DNA of 64,000 bases from Gracilaria domingensis (taxonomy: Eukaryota > Rhodophyta > Florideophyceae > Gracilariales > Gracilariaceae): assembly GCA_022539475.1 (NCBI GenBank), contig VCMS01000186.1:47259-111258 (forward strand). The letters run 5' to 3'. The position numbers and the translations under genes were made by a program. The notes under the pieces were generated by a model, which made no database searches, was not told the origin of the DNA, and saw nothing but the letters and a program-made list of their open reading frames with translations. Below, in pieces: positions 35,428-47,879 of this stretch; position 1 is the stretch's first letter, and the number at the start of each line of letters is the position of its first letter.

Positions 35428-36540
35428 ATGGATCCCACTTTTGCCGTCCAGATCTCTAGTCAATATGAAAGTATAACAACATGTTGCACCATTGATCTCA
35501 TAGATGAATCACATGTCATTGAGAAGACAATCTCTGAAGAAGAAGTACGAATTTTACACCTGGACAAATGGTCGCTCGTTGCACAAGGAAGACTTGAGAC
35601 CGGCGCCACAAACGCAATTTAAGCTCTAAAAATCGCTGTAGAGGATGTTTGCGCCTCTTTGTTTTATAACGAAATGCATTGTACGCTTGAAGAAAGCATT
35701 GGATCAGGACATGCGTATGAAACTGGCGATGAAAACTCTCTCTCCAGTACTGCCAGAGAAAACCTTGGAGGCGGACTAAGCAATTGGAAATATTCTTCTC
35801 CGTTTAAAGAGGTACATTTAACCTTGGATGAGCTCATTTCCGAGTTGCGCAGGCGATTGGTGCATGAAACAAACGTTATTCTTGTCAAGTTCACCAAGGA
35901 AATTCGGTAGGCTACAAGATGTAACGCGACCCATGCATGTGGATCAAATCTCTCTGGTCTTTTTACATTCAACGGTTTTCTTCCGACTTACGTGGTATCA
36001 AAAGTAGCTGTCAATGTGATTCGTGTGGTCCGTGCACGCAAAAATCGTTCACGTCTTCTTTTGAAAGCAAGAGTATACTCACTCAACACGTCCTGGCTGC
36101 CTCATGCTCCGCATTTGTTGAGACAATGAGTAAACCGGAGAATCGAGAGTTTTTTTCCAGATTGGAATATCTGCAGCGCGATACAGTGAGGTTCGGTCGC
36201 CCTTATATTGAGCGGCAGAGCACAGGCAACGTGTAGAGAAGTATGGAGATGGATGGTCAAATCCAGCAAAGGGGACTAACAAACTAATCACTGAACTTGA
36301 AGATGAACTGCCATCAGTGAACATATTATTTTGTGTTGGTTCCTGGGCGAAGTATCCTCAGTCTTGAAGAAGATCATAGAAGGCTTCGTTCTCGAGCTCT
36401 TGCACAGTTAACATCCTTGAGCTACGTCAATAATCTGAAAAAGGTTTTCGGTCCCATTTATTCGGCTATGAATCCTGTTCTTCTGGCGAGTCACTTCTCT
36501 AGGACAGAAGAGCAGTCTTTGGATGGGTAAGAAGGGCCCA
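35428..36540 (+). pseudogene. Unrecognised coding relic
   Basis: Successive open stretches (35428-35622, 35659-35910, 35937-36236, 36333-36530) with protein-like composition (LDELISELRRRLVHETNVI, YVNNLKKVFGPIYSAMNPV) but changing frames. No domain recognised. Probably the remains of one gene, of host or transposon origin, cut on the right by Gypsy A. Confidence 0.3.
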
Positions 36541-36593
36541 ATAGACTGCTTCAAGGTGTCCCAACGGCTGGAATGATTTGACCCGATGGTTGA

Positions 36594-37411
36594 TGTTGTG
36601 CAAAACCCAGCGATGGGGAAAGACACGCAAAGGCGGTTCAGGCCCTCTCTCAAGAGGCGAGCACAGCAGTAGAGCCCTCACACAGGTACGACACGGCAAT
36701 GCCGGGTGTAAGACCGGGGTCGACCCTTCCCAAGTAATGGAGGGAGCGAAGCGGCGAAGAAGACGCGTCCAGCGGTAGAGAACACACGACACAAGTCGGC
36801 AGTAGCGTCAAGTGCGTAGCACGCGGTACCCACGAGTGTGGCGATGACACGCGAGAGCGGTAATAGCCCACGCGAGTGTGTCGAGCCACGAACGGTATGC
36901 ACCGGTACACCAAGCAGTGCTACCTGTATAACAGGGACAGAAATAAAGAAAACACACACAAAGTAAACACGCGAAAGCGGTAATGGTGTTGATGATGCCG
37001 CGAGGCGGATAACGTACCCGACACACGGTAGCGACTCTCTGCAAGGAGGCTATCACACACCGAGGGTGGTACGTTAGAGCCGAACACTCGGTTCGGTTCG
37101 TTTACTTCCCCAGCAATGGGTGCGGCTCAACCTACTAAGTACTGCAGTAGGTTGGCCCACTGTCAGTGTAGTACAGCAGATATGCTACAAATACCTACTT
37201 CAAATACCCCAATGAATGGGTGCAAACCTCCCACACGTGTGTGACTCACCGCCTAGGCCGTGCACCTCATAACACTAATTCTAATATTAAGTATACCCAA
37301 GAATGGGCTGATCTCACCAGTTACTCATACTGTGTGCCACCACCTCCCGGCATCGCCGTGCATGTTATGAATCGCATCAGCGAAGGAGTCCCGCAATCGC
37401 GTTGCACTACA
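36594..37411 (-). repeat. Gypsy A 3' LTR
   Basis: TGTTGTGC...CACTACA on + (TG...CA). It differs from A's own 5' LTR at roughly a dozen positions, for example ctctctgc versus ctccccgc and ggttcggttcg versus ggttgggttcg. Confidence 0.95.
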
Positions 37412-37426
37412 TTTCCCCCTCCTTAG
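37412..37426 (-). promoter_or_regulatory. Polypurine tract of Gypsy A
   Basis: Minus strand reads CTAAGGAGGGGGAAA directly against the 3' LTR start TGTAGTGC: the plus-strand DNA synthesis primer site of LTR elements. Confidence 0.9.
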
Positions 37427-37490
37427 GGTGCGAGACGACCCCGCGAGCGGTTTCGCTTTCCTCCTCTGGAGTGTATTTAAGCACGTTGGC

Positions 37491-39566
37491 ATGACGGTCT
37501 CCAATCCGGCCTCCCCGGTCTCTTCTAACGGCGACTCCGGTCAACCCCTCTCCACGCGTACTGCGGTAGTGTCTCCTCCGATACCTCGCCGCGCTCTCCC
37601 TTCTCTCTCGCTTCCAGCGCTTTCGTCTCTTCCTCGTGCGCTTCCTGCGATGCCGAACCCGAATCAGGGTAGCAACCAACCGCCTGGCAGGTCTCAGAAC
37701 CAATACGTTGGTGGTTTCGCTGGGCCTTCACACCCTTCCTTCTCTGGAGTGCCTCTCTCACAGCCGTCTTCCACTGGCGTTCCGTTTCCGCGACCGGTCA
37801 ATCCGGGATTTCACACGGCCTCTCTTCCCCAAACGGGTGGTCAACTTCCGCCCCCGGCGTCTGTACCGCAGTGGAACTGGATCGCTCCTGCTGTCCCGGT
37901 CCAACCGGTAGTCAACCCGCATGCGGGCGCGTGGGCGTCGTATGACGAACTCGACAACGTCGAGCCTCGCAGCAATCCCACACCCTTCTTACAGGCTCCG
38001 TGGTTTCATCCGCAAGGCGTGACTAATCGTTCCCTCGTCGAGGCGTATGCCGATGGCAGTGGTCACCTCCCAGGAAGCGTGCACGTCTGAATGACGGTGA
38101 CGTTCGACTGGCATTACCGGATTACCGTGCCTACCAACGCGCTCGTCCACCATCGTGGTCAGTCGCACAACTCCGCCCGGGCGGCCATGGTTCGCGTAGC
38201 GCACATGCGAATGTTTTGCACGTATTCAGAGCGCCCGATTCCGGCGAACTTCCGACTCGACGTGGCCTTCTTCCGAACACTCGGCGAAATCCAATATGGA
38301 AAGAATCTGGCCCGGCTCGCCGGTGTGGTGGAGCGTTACCAGAACGTCCCCGTTCACCAGGATCTCCTGTGCTGGACCCGTCCGCGTCTGCGTGCAGAAT
38401 TTCGATATCTCCCACGCGTGCCGCGGTCCAACTACCTTCAAACAATGATCCGTCCCGAACGACGTGTCCGCTCCCGATGGGGTTACCTTATCCCGTATCA
38501 AAACACAGAGTCAAACCGGATTCGTCTGCGCCACATGCGTGGGAGATATGTTCCTCTCCCCTTTGTGTGGGCGTCCGTGGAGGTCTGCCGTGGCTGCTAC
38601 GTGGAACTCCCCCCCTGTCTCACGTATGTGGTTAGTAGGCTCGTGACAAACCCGTTTACGGGATGGTGGAGCGTTGTCCTCACGGAGTGGGCGGCGCGAA
38701 CAGCGGTGTATCTCCTCAACGAGGTATATGACCAGTATCGACTGCGGTTCATTCCCCCGCGCTTGCGGCAACTCATCCGAGCCTTGGATCTCACCATCCC
38801 GCTTGGCGGTAATGGAAACTTCTCGGAAGTCATGTGCCTCTTGCGAGTGGTCGATGGCGTCGACTGGAGTCAGGTTCCTCTTTCGCAGAGCGCGCGGGAC
38901 CAAGGCGATTCCGCTATTGATCGGTCTCCGGGTCGCCGGTCCCCACTGTCGGGTGATTACATCTATTACGACCCCTGGACACGGGTGCCGATTACCAACG
39001 CCGAGGCGGAGCTCCTTCGGAACGCCGAGCGAATCATCCCTCCGGGGCACCCTACGGGCTTCATCATAACTGATGAGTTCTTCCACCCTGTTGGGGACCA
39101 GAACATCATGGTTGACGACGCTCCCGATGACGGTGACGAGTACGGCGACGACGACTTCGCGGCAGCTCCGGTGGAGGGGACAGTGCCTGCTTCAGTAGTG
39201 CCAGGTCTCCAAGCGGGTGCTAACGCGGCCTTGTCGAGCCCGGTGAATGTTCCTTCTGCGCCTCAAGCGGTTCCTGTACCCACACCAGTGGTTGTCTCGA
39301 CTCCAGAGGAGAGTGCTGCCCATTCTGCGATGGCGGCGTCGGCTGCGCCGAACGAAGCCGCGAACGCGGGTATCTCTGATGAAGTACGGGCTGCCGTGAT
39401 TGCTCAGTTCCTCAGCGAGGCTGGTGCTCCGACGCGGCTTTGGGGGACGTTTCGCAAATGCGCGATGCTCTCCTCGCGCAGCTCGCGATTGCGAACAATC
39501 AGCCTGGTTCCCAGTAACTCGTGCAACTTCTCCTCCATGGAGTCCCCCCTGGGTAATACCCATTAG
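37491..39566 (+). pseudogene. Antisense ORF of Gypsy A, 691 codons with one stop
   Basis: Runs opposite to pol, from just inside the 3' LTR towards the pol end. ATG 37491 (MTVSNPAS), 14 bases after a TATTTAA word. One TGA at 38088-38090 (TGG in copy B) is the only interruption. Regions: Ser/Pro/Gln-rich N-terminus (about 1-190), a globular middle rich in Arg and aromatics (about 200-480; MFCTYSERPIPANFR, VCRGCYVELPPCLTYVV), an acidic patch (DDAPDDGDEYGDDD) and an Ala/Pro-rich tail. No transmembrane segment, signal peptide or named domain recognised. Copy B keeps the same frame with other breaks, so the ancestor was open over its whole length. Function unknown. Confidence 0.7.
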
Positions 39567-39991
39567 CTAGGCAGTGCCGGGCTCGAGTAGCGAGCCGCAA
39601 CATAGTTACGATAACCAATAAAACTGTGACTTCTCTTAACTTCAAGGCTTCTTTCCTTTCTCAAGGTACATAATTCATAACTTCTCCCTTTCGGGGTAAT
39701 CTTCCTCTTACGAGTTTCCATTTCCTCTTCATAGAGTTCTTCTTTCTCTTCTGAGCTTCATTTCCTCTTCATAGAGTCTTCTTTCTCTTTCGAGTGTATC
39801 TATCTTCTCCTCTTCCTGAGGGCATGACTGTTCGAACTTCAACTGTCCTCTCCATAGAGTGTCTCCTCACCACGCGAGTAGCGGTACAGTACTCCTCTGG
39901 AGGTTGTCGCAGTGTTCCTCGATTGATTGTTGTGGTTCGTAGGACCGTTCGTGCGCGGTACGCGATAAGCCTCCGTCTCCAACGACGTGTG
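39567..39991. other. Pol/antisense-ORF convergence zone with oligopyrimidine repeats
   Basis: Non-coding. Contains duplicated CTCTTCATAGAGTTCTTCTT-type units; on the pol strand this is purine-rich. Equivalent to 56747-57171 in copy B. Likely to hold the 3' ends of both opposing transcripts. Confidence 0.6.
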
Positions 39992-42900
39992 TTATCCGAC
40001 TATCGCTTGATGTAGGTTAGCCGGCAACGCCGTGTTAGTTCGACGATGGTACTGCACGATCTTCGATCGGGGTCAGTGCTCCACGGGTTCGTCCGAATCC
40101 CGCGACGGCGGATAGCCATACCAGCGTACCTGGTACTGAACATACCCCTTCGAGTTCCACCTGTGTCCCACGATGTGGTCTACGACGAACTCTTTCGAGT
40201 ATACGCCCCGCTCGAGCTTTTCCTGCGAAGGGTCGTCAGCGCGCTGCGGCGGTGCCGTAACTTCGTCATCAGCAGTGCTGTGAGTCTCGACTGACGCCTT
40301 CTGCGGTGAACTTGTCCTCTGTTGAGTGTTCGCTTCCCGTTTCCGGGTTTCTTCAAGCACCTTCGCCGTTTCGGCGGTTCCGCGAACGGCTAGTTCACTC
40401 GGTAGTTCCCGTCTTGACAGTGAAGGCGGACGCGGAGGCGGATTGTTCACCACGGCACAGGCCGGTTCACGTGACGACACGCGACGGTTCGCGCTGGTGG
40501 CACTGCCACGAGCTGTGATTGGCCCACTGTGTGGCGCGCGCTGCGCGCCCCAAGATTTGTGGTGCGCAAGCGCTCCTGCAGCTGCAGTGTGCGTTTTCCC
40601 TAAATCAGGGCTGTAATCCGTATCTCCAACGAGCGGTGCGCCGTCATGACTTATCGAAACGTCATGACGTGCGAATTGCGACTTCTCCACGGCTGGGTGC
40701 AACGGTGCACTACCATTACCCGAACCGGGGTGTGTGATCTTCGCTTCAGCGAGCGTCTTCTCTTCTTCCTGCTCTGCAGTGTCTAAGGTACCTGGATCTG
40801 CCGTGACTTCCTTAGCGCGCGCCCGCGAAGGCGGTATGTGGCGGTCGTCAACGACGGTTTGCGGCGACTGCGCGTCCGGAATACTCCGCGATACAGTATC
40901 CAGCTTTGCAGTAACCTCACTCTGCCGAGAAGTCGAGTGTTCTTGATCAACTTCCGGCCTTGCCGTGGTAACGTCGCGAACGAGAGCATGCTCCGCGTCC
41001 TGCGCCGACGAGGCGATGGGCGCGTGTTCTGGCGACAATTCCCCAAGCCGGTGAGCGATACCAGTATCCTGGGACAACCTCGATTCCGTTCGTTGCGTGC
41101 GCTATCCTTCCGAAAGGTCGCGATCCTTCGTAGAAGGTTTTGCATCCTCCGCGGAGTTCTGCGCGACAGCGGCCGACTGCAGCGCGTTCTTCGCGGCCTC
41201 AACACGCGATAGCGGGTAATCCTCCCCACTGACAGTGGTGTCCGTAGCAACTACGTCTTCGACGGTGTCCTGAGGCGACTCCGCCTCCTCTTCATTATCT
41301 TCCCGTGAATCACGGTGCTGCGACGGTAGCGACACCGGTGACTCACTCTCCGCGACGACGCGTGAATCCTCCTCCCCCTCCTTAGGTGGAGCGTTACGGG
41401 GAGCGGTCATCACGTCTGTTGACGGTGTAATAGACGCTGTGAAACGCGATTTCACCAGCGATGTATGTTCCGATATCTCGGCTTGCGACGATATAATCGG
41501 TACCTCTGCGAGACCCTTTGCAGGGTGGCGAAGCCCCAGAGTAGGTTTAGTGTTCTGCGACGAGATTTCTCGGTTCTGTGTCTGTCCAGCTTCTTGCTGT
41601 GAATCCGAAACTATTTCCGTGTGCACGGTTGGGCCCTGCACAACGCGATCGCGGGAGAAACGCTCATGAGCGTCGCCAACTTCCAGTACGACTGTGTCCG
41701 TATTCACGCTAATAACGCGGTATGGACCATCAGCGATGGGTGAAAGCTTGTGGCGCCGCTCCTTTTCAGGGTTGTAGTACTCCTTCCTGACAAAGGCGAG
41801 GTTTCCTACTTTCAGTGGCGGTAGTGGTCTCCGTACCCGGGCATCAAAGTTCCGCTTGTAAGCGTGTTGTGCTTTCGCCATTGACGACCTGGCGACAGGT
41901 ACCATGGCAGATGACCACTGCTTCCATTGCAAGTAGTGATCCCGTATTGACGGTGACGTATCCAGCTTTGCTGATCGTTCAACCGCAACTGGCGGTGGTG
42001 TCCGTGAGAGCACGAGCTCAAAGGGCGATAAACCAGTTACTCTGTGAACTTGCGTATTATACGCATACGTCACGGTATCCGTGTAGAGATCCCAAGTTTT
42101 CGGGTGTTCAACAGTATAAGCCCGCAACGCGGAGAGCATTGTCCGGTTAAACCGTTCGACTTGCCCATTGCATTGGGGATGATACGTCGTCGTGAAGAGA
42201 TTTTTCACGTCGAGTATCCGACAGACATCCTGGAAGAAACGTGCGGTAAACTGCGGACCATTATCCGAGAGAAAATTGACCGGGGGACCGTAGACCATAA
42301 CCCAATGGCGAACGAATGCCTCCGCAACACTGCGTGTTGTAATCGACTTCAACGGAACTGTCCGGACCAGATTACTGAATCTATCCGTAATAACGAGTAA
42401 GAACCGATTCTCTCGGGAAGTACGCAAGAACTAACCGAGTATATCGATGGCAATAAACTCCAACGGCGCCCTTGCGGGGAAGACTGTTAGGTTCTTCGCA
42501 TTGCGACGCTGTTTAACTCGCTCGCGAGCACAATGTGTACACGCCTTCACGGTGGTGTAGCAGTCCAACGCTAACGCGGGCCAGTAGAAATCCCGACGCA
42601 GTGTCGTGTACAACCGCTTAGCACCCGGATGGGAAGCCATCCGCGAGTGATGCGGGAGAAGCAATACCCTTGTTTGTAAGGAGTGAGGAACCACAATTTG
42701 TGGGGTAGAACGAACCACTCTGACGAGGTTACCTTGTTTGTTGACCCCGAACGGGATGTTAGCACCACCATTAATTTGGGCGCGTATCCTCGTACAGAAC
42801 GGGTCAGATTGCTGTTCCCGCACGAGCTCTTCTGGATTAATGTGAACGAATGTACCGGATTCCGGGTCTTCACCGTCTGGGACGAGCAAATCATCACAGA

Positions 42901-44636
42901 TGTCGTCCGATACAATGTCGTAGTCTTCATCACCCTCCTCCATGAGGAAACAGGGGATATCTTCATCCTCGTCATCGACGGGTAAAGCTTCACCTTCCGT
43001 TCCTAAACGTGAAAGAGCATCCGCTTGCGCGTTCAAACAACCCTTCTTATAGGTGACCTCGTAGTCAAACTCGGCAAGCGGAAGACGCCAGCGCATTAGG
43101 CGTCCGGAAGGCTCCGTGACTGAAATTAACCAACGCAAAGCGGAATGATCCGTATTGACGGTAAAGTGGACCCTCATAAGATATGGTCGTAGAGTCTGCA
43201 AAGCCCATACCATGGCGAGACACTCCTTCTCGGATACCGAGTAATTGCGCTCGTGCACGTTGAGTGTACGAGACCAATATCCAATTGGTTTGCGTTCCCC
43301 TTCGGGTGTAGTCTGGAAAAGAGCACAGCCAATCTGGTAATCGCTCGAATCCGTATCCACGGTGTACGGCAACTCGTTCTTCGGCAACGCTAACACGGGT
43401 GCCGTAGTAACAGCCTGTTTAAGAGAGTTGAAAGCCTCCACTTGCGTGGGGGTAAGTGGTCCCAATTTGGGCGGTTGTCCCTTCTTCAGGAGTTCGTTGA
43501 GCGGTCCCGCGATCTACGCGAAGCGGGAAATGAACCGTGTATAAACGTTTCATAGCCCCAGAAAGGAGCGTAGCTCTGTCTGTGTAGTGGGGTGCTTCGC
43601 CTTTTCGAGGGACTTCACGCGAGCTTCCTCGATCAGTACCCGTCCTGGACGTATGACATGGCCCAGATACTTCACTGAGTCAGTGAAAAACTCACACTTC
43701 CTCAATTTGAGAGTAGTTCCAGCATCCCGCAAAGCGGTCATTATCTCCCGAACATGTTCGAGGTGATCGTCCAAACTGTTGGAAACCAAGATGATGTCAT
43801 CGAGGTATACCAAGCAACTCCGCCATTTGAAGCGAGCTAACAAAATGTCCAGAGCACGCTGAAACGTAGCGGGGGCGTTCTTTAACCCGAACGGCCTACG
43901 CTTAAAGCGGTATAATCCTGAATGACAGGTAAACGCGGTCTTGTCACGGTCTTCCGGTCTAACGGGTACTTGCCAGTAACCCCAGTTTGCATCCAAAGTG
44001 GAGAACACAGTAGCATCGCCAAGCGAGTCGATATACTCGTCCATACGAGGTATAGGGTACACGTCTTTGACGGTGACATCGTTCAAGCGACGATAGTCGA
44101 TACAAAAGCGCCAGGACCCATCGGGTTTCGGAGCCAGTACAACTGGAGATGCCCACGGCGACTGAGCCGGTTCTATCACGCCAGCGCGGAGCATTTTGTT
44201 GATCTGAAACTCTTCCTCTTCCCGTGCTTTCGGGTCTGCCCTGTAAGGGTGCTGAGCAATCGGCTTGGTCTCCGGCAGGAGGTCAATCCCGTGTTTCGTA
44301 GTTGGAACCTCTCCGAGGGAACCATCCCACATTGGTGTAAACTCTCGCAACATGTTGCGCAACTTCTCACGGTGTGAAACCGGTACATGACCGAGATTCA
44401 ATTCTTCTAACCTTGATAGGTTCAATCTTGTCATAACTCGTAGGAACGGTCCTAACTTCCGAGTCATTCGTGTGTTCAACCGTCTGAGACGGGTCCGGTG
44501 CAGACGAGCGAGACGATTCTCCCTCCCCCTCCTTAGGTGGAAGCACACCAGTGCGTTCTTCAGCAATCCCGAGCATCTCGGTGGCAGTCACCTTTGTAGG
44601 GATAAGCGCCGTAGGGTGGGGTAAGACAGTACCATA
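39992..44636 (-). pseudogene. Gypsy A pol (RT, RNase H, integrase, chromodomain; no protease)
   Basis: RT at about 44340-43550 (FCIDYRRLND, FSTLDANWGYWQ, YLDDIILVSN). RNase H at about 43465-43000 (TVDTDSSDYQIG, EKECLAMVW, TDHSALRW). Integrase zinc region CTHCARERVKQ, then the core with DILG, FLSDNGPQF and NGQVERFN. The C-terminal chromodomain is VDHIVGHRWNSKGYVQYQV-RWYGYP. In-frame stops TGA 43550-43552, TAG 43514-43516, TAG 42431-42433 and TGA 40073-40075 are also present at the same codons in copy B. Private to A: a 2-nt deletion near 44415 and TAG at 41102-41104. Confidence 0.93.
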
Positions 44637-45240
44637 GTCATACTCGTCGACATTCCTCTTCTTAGAGCGACCCTTCCCGGACTTCCGGTCACGTGTACCA
44701 CGAGACACTCCCGCAGAAGCGGCAGCAGGGCCGTCATTCTCACGGATGGTGGCCTCTAACGTCTCAAGACGGCCAAGGATCCGAATGAACTTCGTGTCAA
44801 CATCCCCGGTGAAACTGGGATATCCTTGAAGAACCTCCAAGAGGGCATTAACATCCTTCCGTAAAATACGTAGATCATCTGATACACCTCCGTTGAGGGC
44901 TGCGTCAACCTTCAAACGAAGTTTGTCGACCTCGGAAACGAGTGCTTCATGAGAACTCCTCATGACAGCAGTCTGAGCCTCAAGCACACGAACTTGAGTC
45001 TCCAACTCGTTTAAGAGCGCGTTCTTCGCCGCGACAGCGGGTATAAGACCCTCCAAAGGAGCAGATGAGAGCCCAGCCACTGGGGCGTCAGACAACTTGA
45101 CAGGCTGTTTCCGGTTTCCGGGTTTCTTTCCATCACCCTGTAGGGGTTCAGGAACAGACCGCAGACGCGGGGGCACGCGGGGGCAAGCCAGAGCCAACGG
45201 AGCGAGACTTCGTACGGCTCGAGCGCTTGCCCGACACCAT
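44637..45240 (-). pseudogene. Gypsy A gag N-terminal remnant
   Basis: ATG 45238-45240 matches the gag start of copy B (MVSGKRSSRTKS), but an insertion of about 11 bp near 45165 (GCACGCGGGGG) shifts the frame. A coiled-coil-like stretch follows (NELETQVRVLEAQTAVM ... LGRLETLEATIREN), ending at the deletion that joins DEYD directly to pol (GTVLPHP). Confidence 0.85.
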
Positions 45241-45679
45241 CGTCCACGACGAGAAACAACCAGAAAACTGGGAACAGGAAAGCAAGCAACAAATTAACCT
45301 CGAATGAGTGTAGCGTCCTCACACGAGTGACGATAACCGAAAAATCGGACAAACCAACCGTACCAACGGGAACAGCCGTATACGGAATTAAGGCTGACTC
45401 GACCAGATTGCTGGGAACAGTAGACAACCCAAACGGGGTGCCAACAACCGTACCGACGGGAATCACACACTACGGAAATAGGTAGTGCTACCGGTAGTAA
45501 ACCGTGTCCAAACAACAAAACAAAATGAGGAAAGCAGTACCAACACGACGTCTGTCGGCAAAGCCCTCCAGTACAAACTGTGTAGTGTATCTCCACGACC
45601 AGGAACGAATCGGCAAACCGGAAATTGATCAGAAAACCAACTTGCTGGATCAAGGCGACTTCTAAGTCGGGAGACCAAT

Positions 45680-46497
45680 TGTTGTGCAAAACCCAGCGAT
45701 GGGGAAAGACACGCAAAGGCGGTTCAGACCCTCTCTCAAGAGGCGAGCACAGCAGTAGAGCCCTCACACAGGTACGACACGGCAATGCCGGGTGTAAGAC
45801 CGGGGTCGACCCTTCCCAAGTAATGGAGGGAGCGAAGCGGCGAAGAAGACGCGTCCAGCGGTAGAGAACACACGACACAAGTCGGCAGTAGCGTCAAGTG
45901 CGTAGCACGCGGTACCTACGAGTGTGGCGATGACACGCGAGAGCGGTAATAGCCCACGCGAGTGTGTTGAGCCACGAACGGTATGCACCGGTACACCAAG
46001 CAGTGCTACCTGTATAACGGAGACAGAAATAAAGAAAACACACACAAAGTAAACACGCGAAAGCGGTAATGGTGTTGATGATGCCGCGAGGCGGATAACG
46101 TACCCGACACACGGTGGCGACTCCCCGCAAGGAGGCTATCACACACCGGGGGTGGTAAGTTAGAGCCGAACACTCGGTTGGGTTCGTTTACTTCCCCAGC
46201 AATGGGTGCGACTCAACCTACTAAGTACTGCAGTAGGTTGGCCCACTGTCAGTGTGGTACAGCAGATATGCTACAAATACCTACTTCAAATACCCCAATG
46301 AATGGGTGCAAACCTCCCACACGTGTGTGACTCACCGCCTAGGCCGTGCACCTCATAACACTAATTCTAATATTAAGTATACCCAAGAATGGGCTGGTCT
46401 CACCAGTTACTCATACTGTGTGCCACCACCTCCCGGCATCGCCGTGCATGTTATGAATCGCATCAGCGAAGGAGTCCCGCAATCGCGTTGCACTACA
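45680..46497 (-). repeat. Gypsy A 5' LTR
   Basis: 818 bp. By eye only about one difference from B's 5' LTR (48060-48877), although both differ by about 12-15 positions from the 3' LTRs of their own elements. Confidence 0.95.
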
Positions 46498-46546
46498 CGT
46501 ATAACCCAAACCTTTCAATGCCCGGCTAAACTCATCTACATCACCC

Positions 46547-47491
46547 TTAAGTTGATTCCAATAAACAAGAAGAGCCGGTCCAATCATTCAGGCGGGTGGT
46601 AAAGTTCCTTTTTTGACTAATATCTGTTTGTAAGCACAGCTTAAATTGCAATACGTGGCATATGAATGCAGGTCTATTTGATCGAAAATCCCGTGCAAGC
46701 TGGCCGAGATGATATGCGACTTCGCGCTCTATCTGCTCTTTCTTTGTGGGAGAAACCATAAGTTTTCCGCATTGTGCACGACTTACGATGTTCGAGCGCT
46801 CCATAAATGATTGGATCCATCTGCTTGTTATGTGATCTTTGATAGGCTTACCGCTTTGCGGATCATTCATCGCAGCATGGTATGATTGCCTCGTAGACTT
46901 TCCAATACGTTGGAGGCTCAGTTTGCGAAGCAGCCTAGCATTGAACTTTACGCCAGCTCTTCCCATCCTGAGGAACTCATACAGAAGATCGTGTTGTAGC
47001 GCTGCTACCCATGCTGTTACTTTTCGACCCCTACCCGCTTTTGCCTTTACCTCATGTCGTTTAAGGCCTTCTTTGGTATGCTTCACAAAGGAAAAGTTGT
47101 TGTTCTTTGAAATCCTGTTGTGCCCGACGACGAAAATTTCTAGCTGTTTCCAGTATCTACTTGCCTTTTGCAAGTTTGCTTTCACTGTGCTACGAAAGAA
47201 AGCAGGAAACCGTTTCACGGCAGGTGAAATAACGTGCTTTGATCCGTTACTAGCAGCATCATTAATCATCCATTGCGCTATAGTGGCACGGTGGGATTTT
47301 GTAAGCACTGTTTGTGCATTGCGGCGTTTAACCGATTGGTCCTGTGACTCCGAGTCAGTAAAAGTGGTTTGAGGGGCAGGTGCTGCAGGGTTTGAGGCAG
47401 GTTCTACGTTTGTTGAATTCTCCGATCGTGGAGCAGGCTGTGACGCCATTCGAGCAAATGCGCTCAGTATCGGGGAGGCTTGAAGGGACAT
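46547..47491 (-). pseudogene. Truncated transposase-like ORF, 314 codons
   Basis: ATG 47489-47491. Low-complexity N-terminus, then helical DNA-binding-like segments (AVKRFPAFFRSTVKANLQKA; WIQSFMERSNIVSRAQCGKL; EREVAYHLGQLARDF). The last block resembles the region just before the DDE domain in pogo/Tc5-like transposases. The DDE domain is absent: the final about 40 residues are read from the palindrome arm and end inside it. It is probably the 5' half of a DNA transposase cut off by the rearrangement that made the palindrome. The family assignment is tentative. Confidence 0.5.
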
Positions 47492-47879
47492 TTTGTCAAA
47501 CTGCTGTGTTTAAGATGCCGTGGTGACCTCTTGTTTGTTGAGCACAGCATGAATAAAGACCTACGTCTCTTGGTGCGCGCGCAAAAGGTTTGAATCTAGT
47601 GCGCAGGAAATGATGATGTTCAAACCCACACCATTTGCCTGAAGTGATCAGTCGCGCAACCTCAAATAGTGTGGGCCACACTAATAAGTGTTACCACACT
47701 ATTTTAGCACCCACACTAGTTGCAGTGACTAGTGTACCATTATTCAGTTCATGAAGTTGATTCTGTACCAATACAATTAGTTGCTGGCTGATTTACGAGT
47801 TGGATGCTTTGGATGGGTTGACAGGAGTGCAAATCATATTTCTAAAGAGTACGATCACATGATCCAACAGACAAATGCA
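47492..47879. other. Upstream DNA of the truncated transposase
   Basis: Non-coding. Contains repeated CACACTA/TAGTGTG words at 47665-47740 (gtgtgggccacac; cccacactagttg; gactagtgtacc) that could be the terminal region of the transposon. The partner end is missing. Confidence 0.4.

Larger units (their letters stand above)
36594..46497 (-). mobile_element. Chromodomain Gypsy retrotransposon, copy A (9.9 kb, gag/protease deleted)
   Basis: Same family as copy B, opposite orientation. LTRs at 45680-46497 (5') and 36594-37411 (3'), 818 bp each. Polypurine tract at 37412-37426. Pol on minus, antisense ORF on plus. About 2.24 kb equivalent to B 49863-52102 (most of gag and the protease) is missing, with the junction at about 44631-44640. 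Flanks are GTTGA (36589-36593) and CGTAT (46498-46502), so there is no target duplication. The right flank is instead the inverted copy of B's left flank. Confidence 0.93.
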
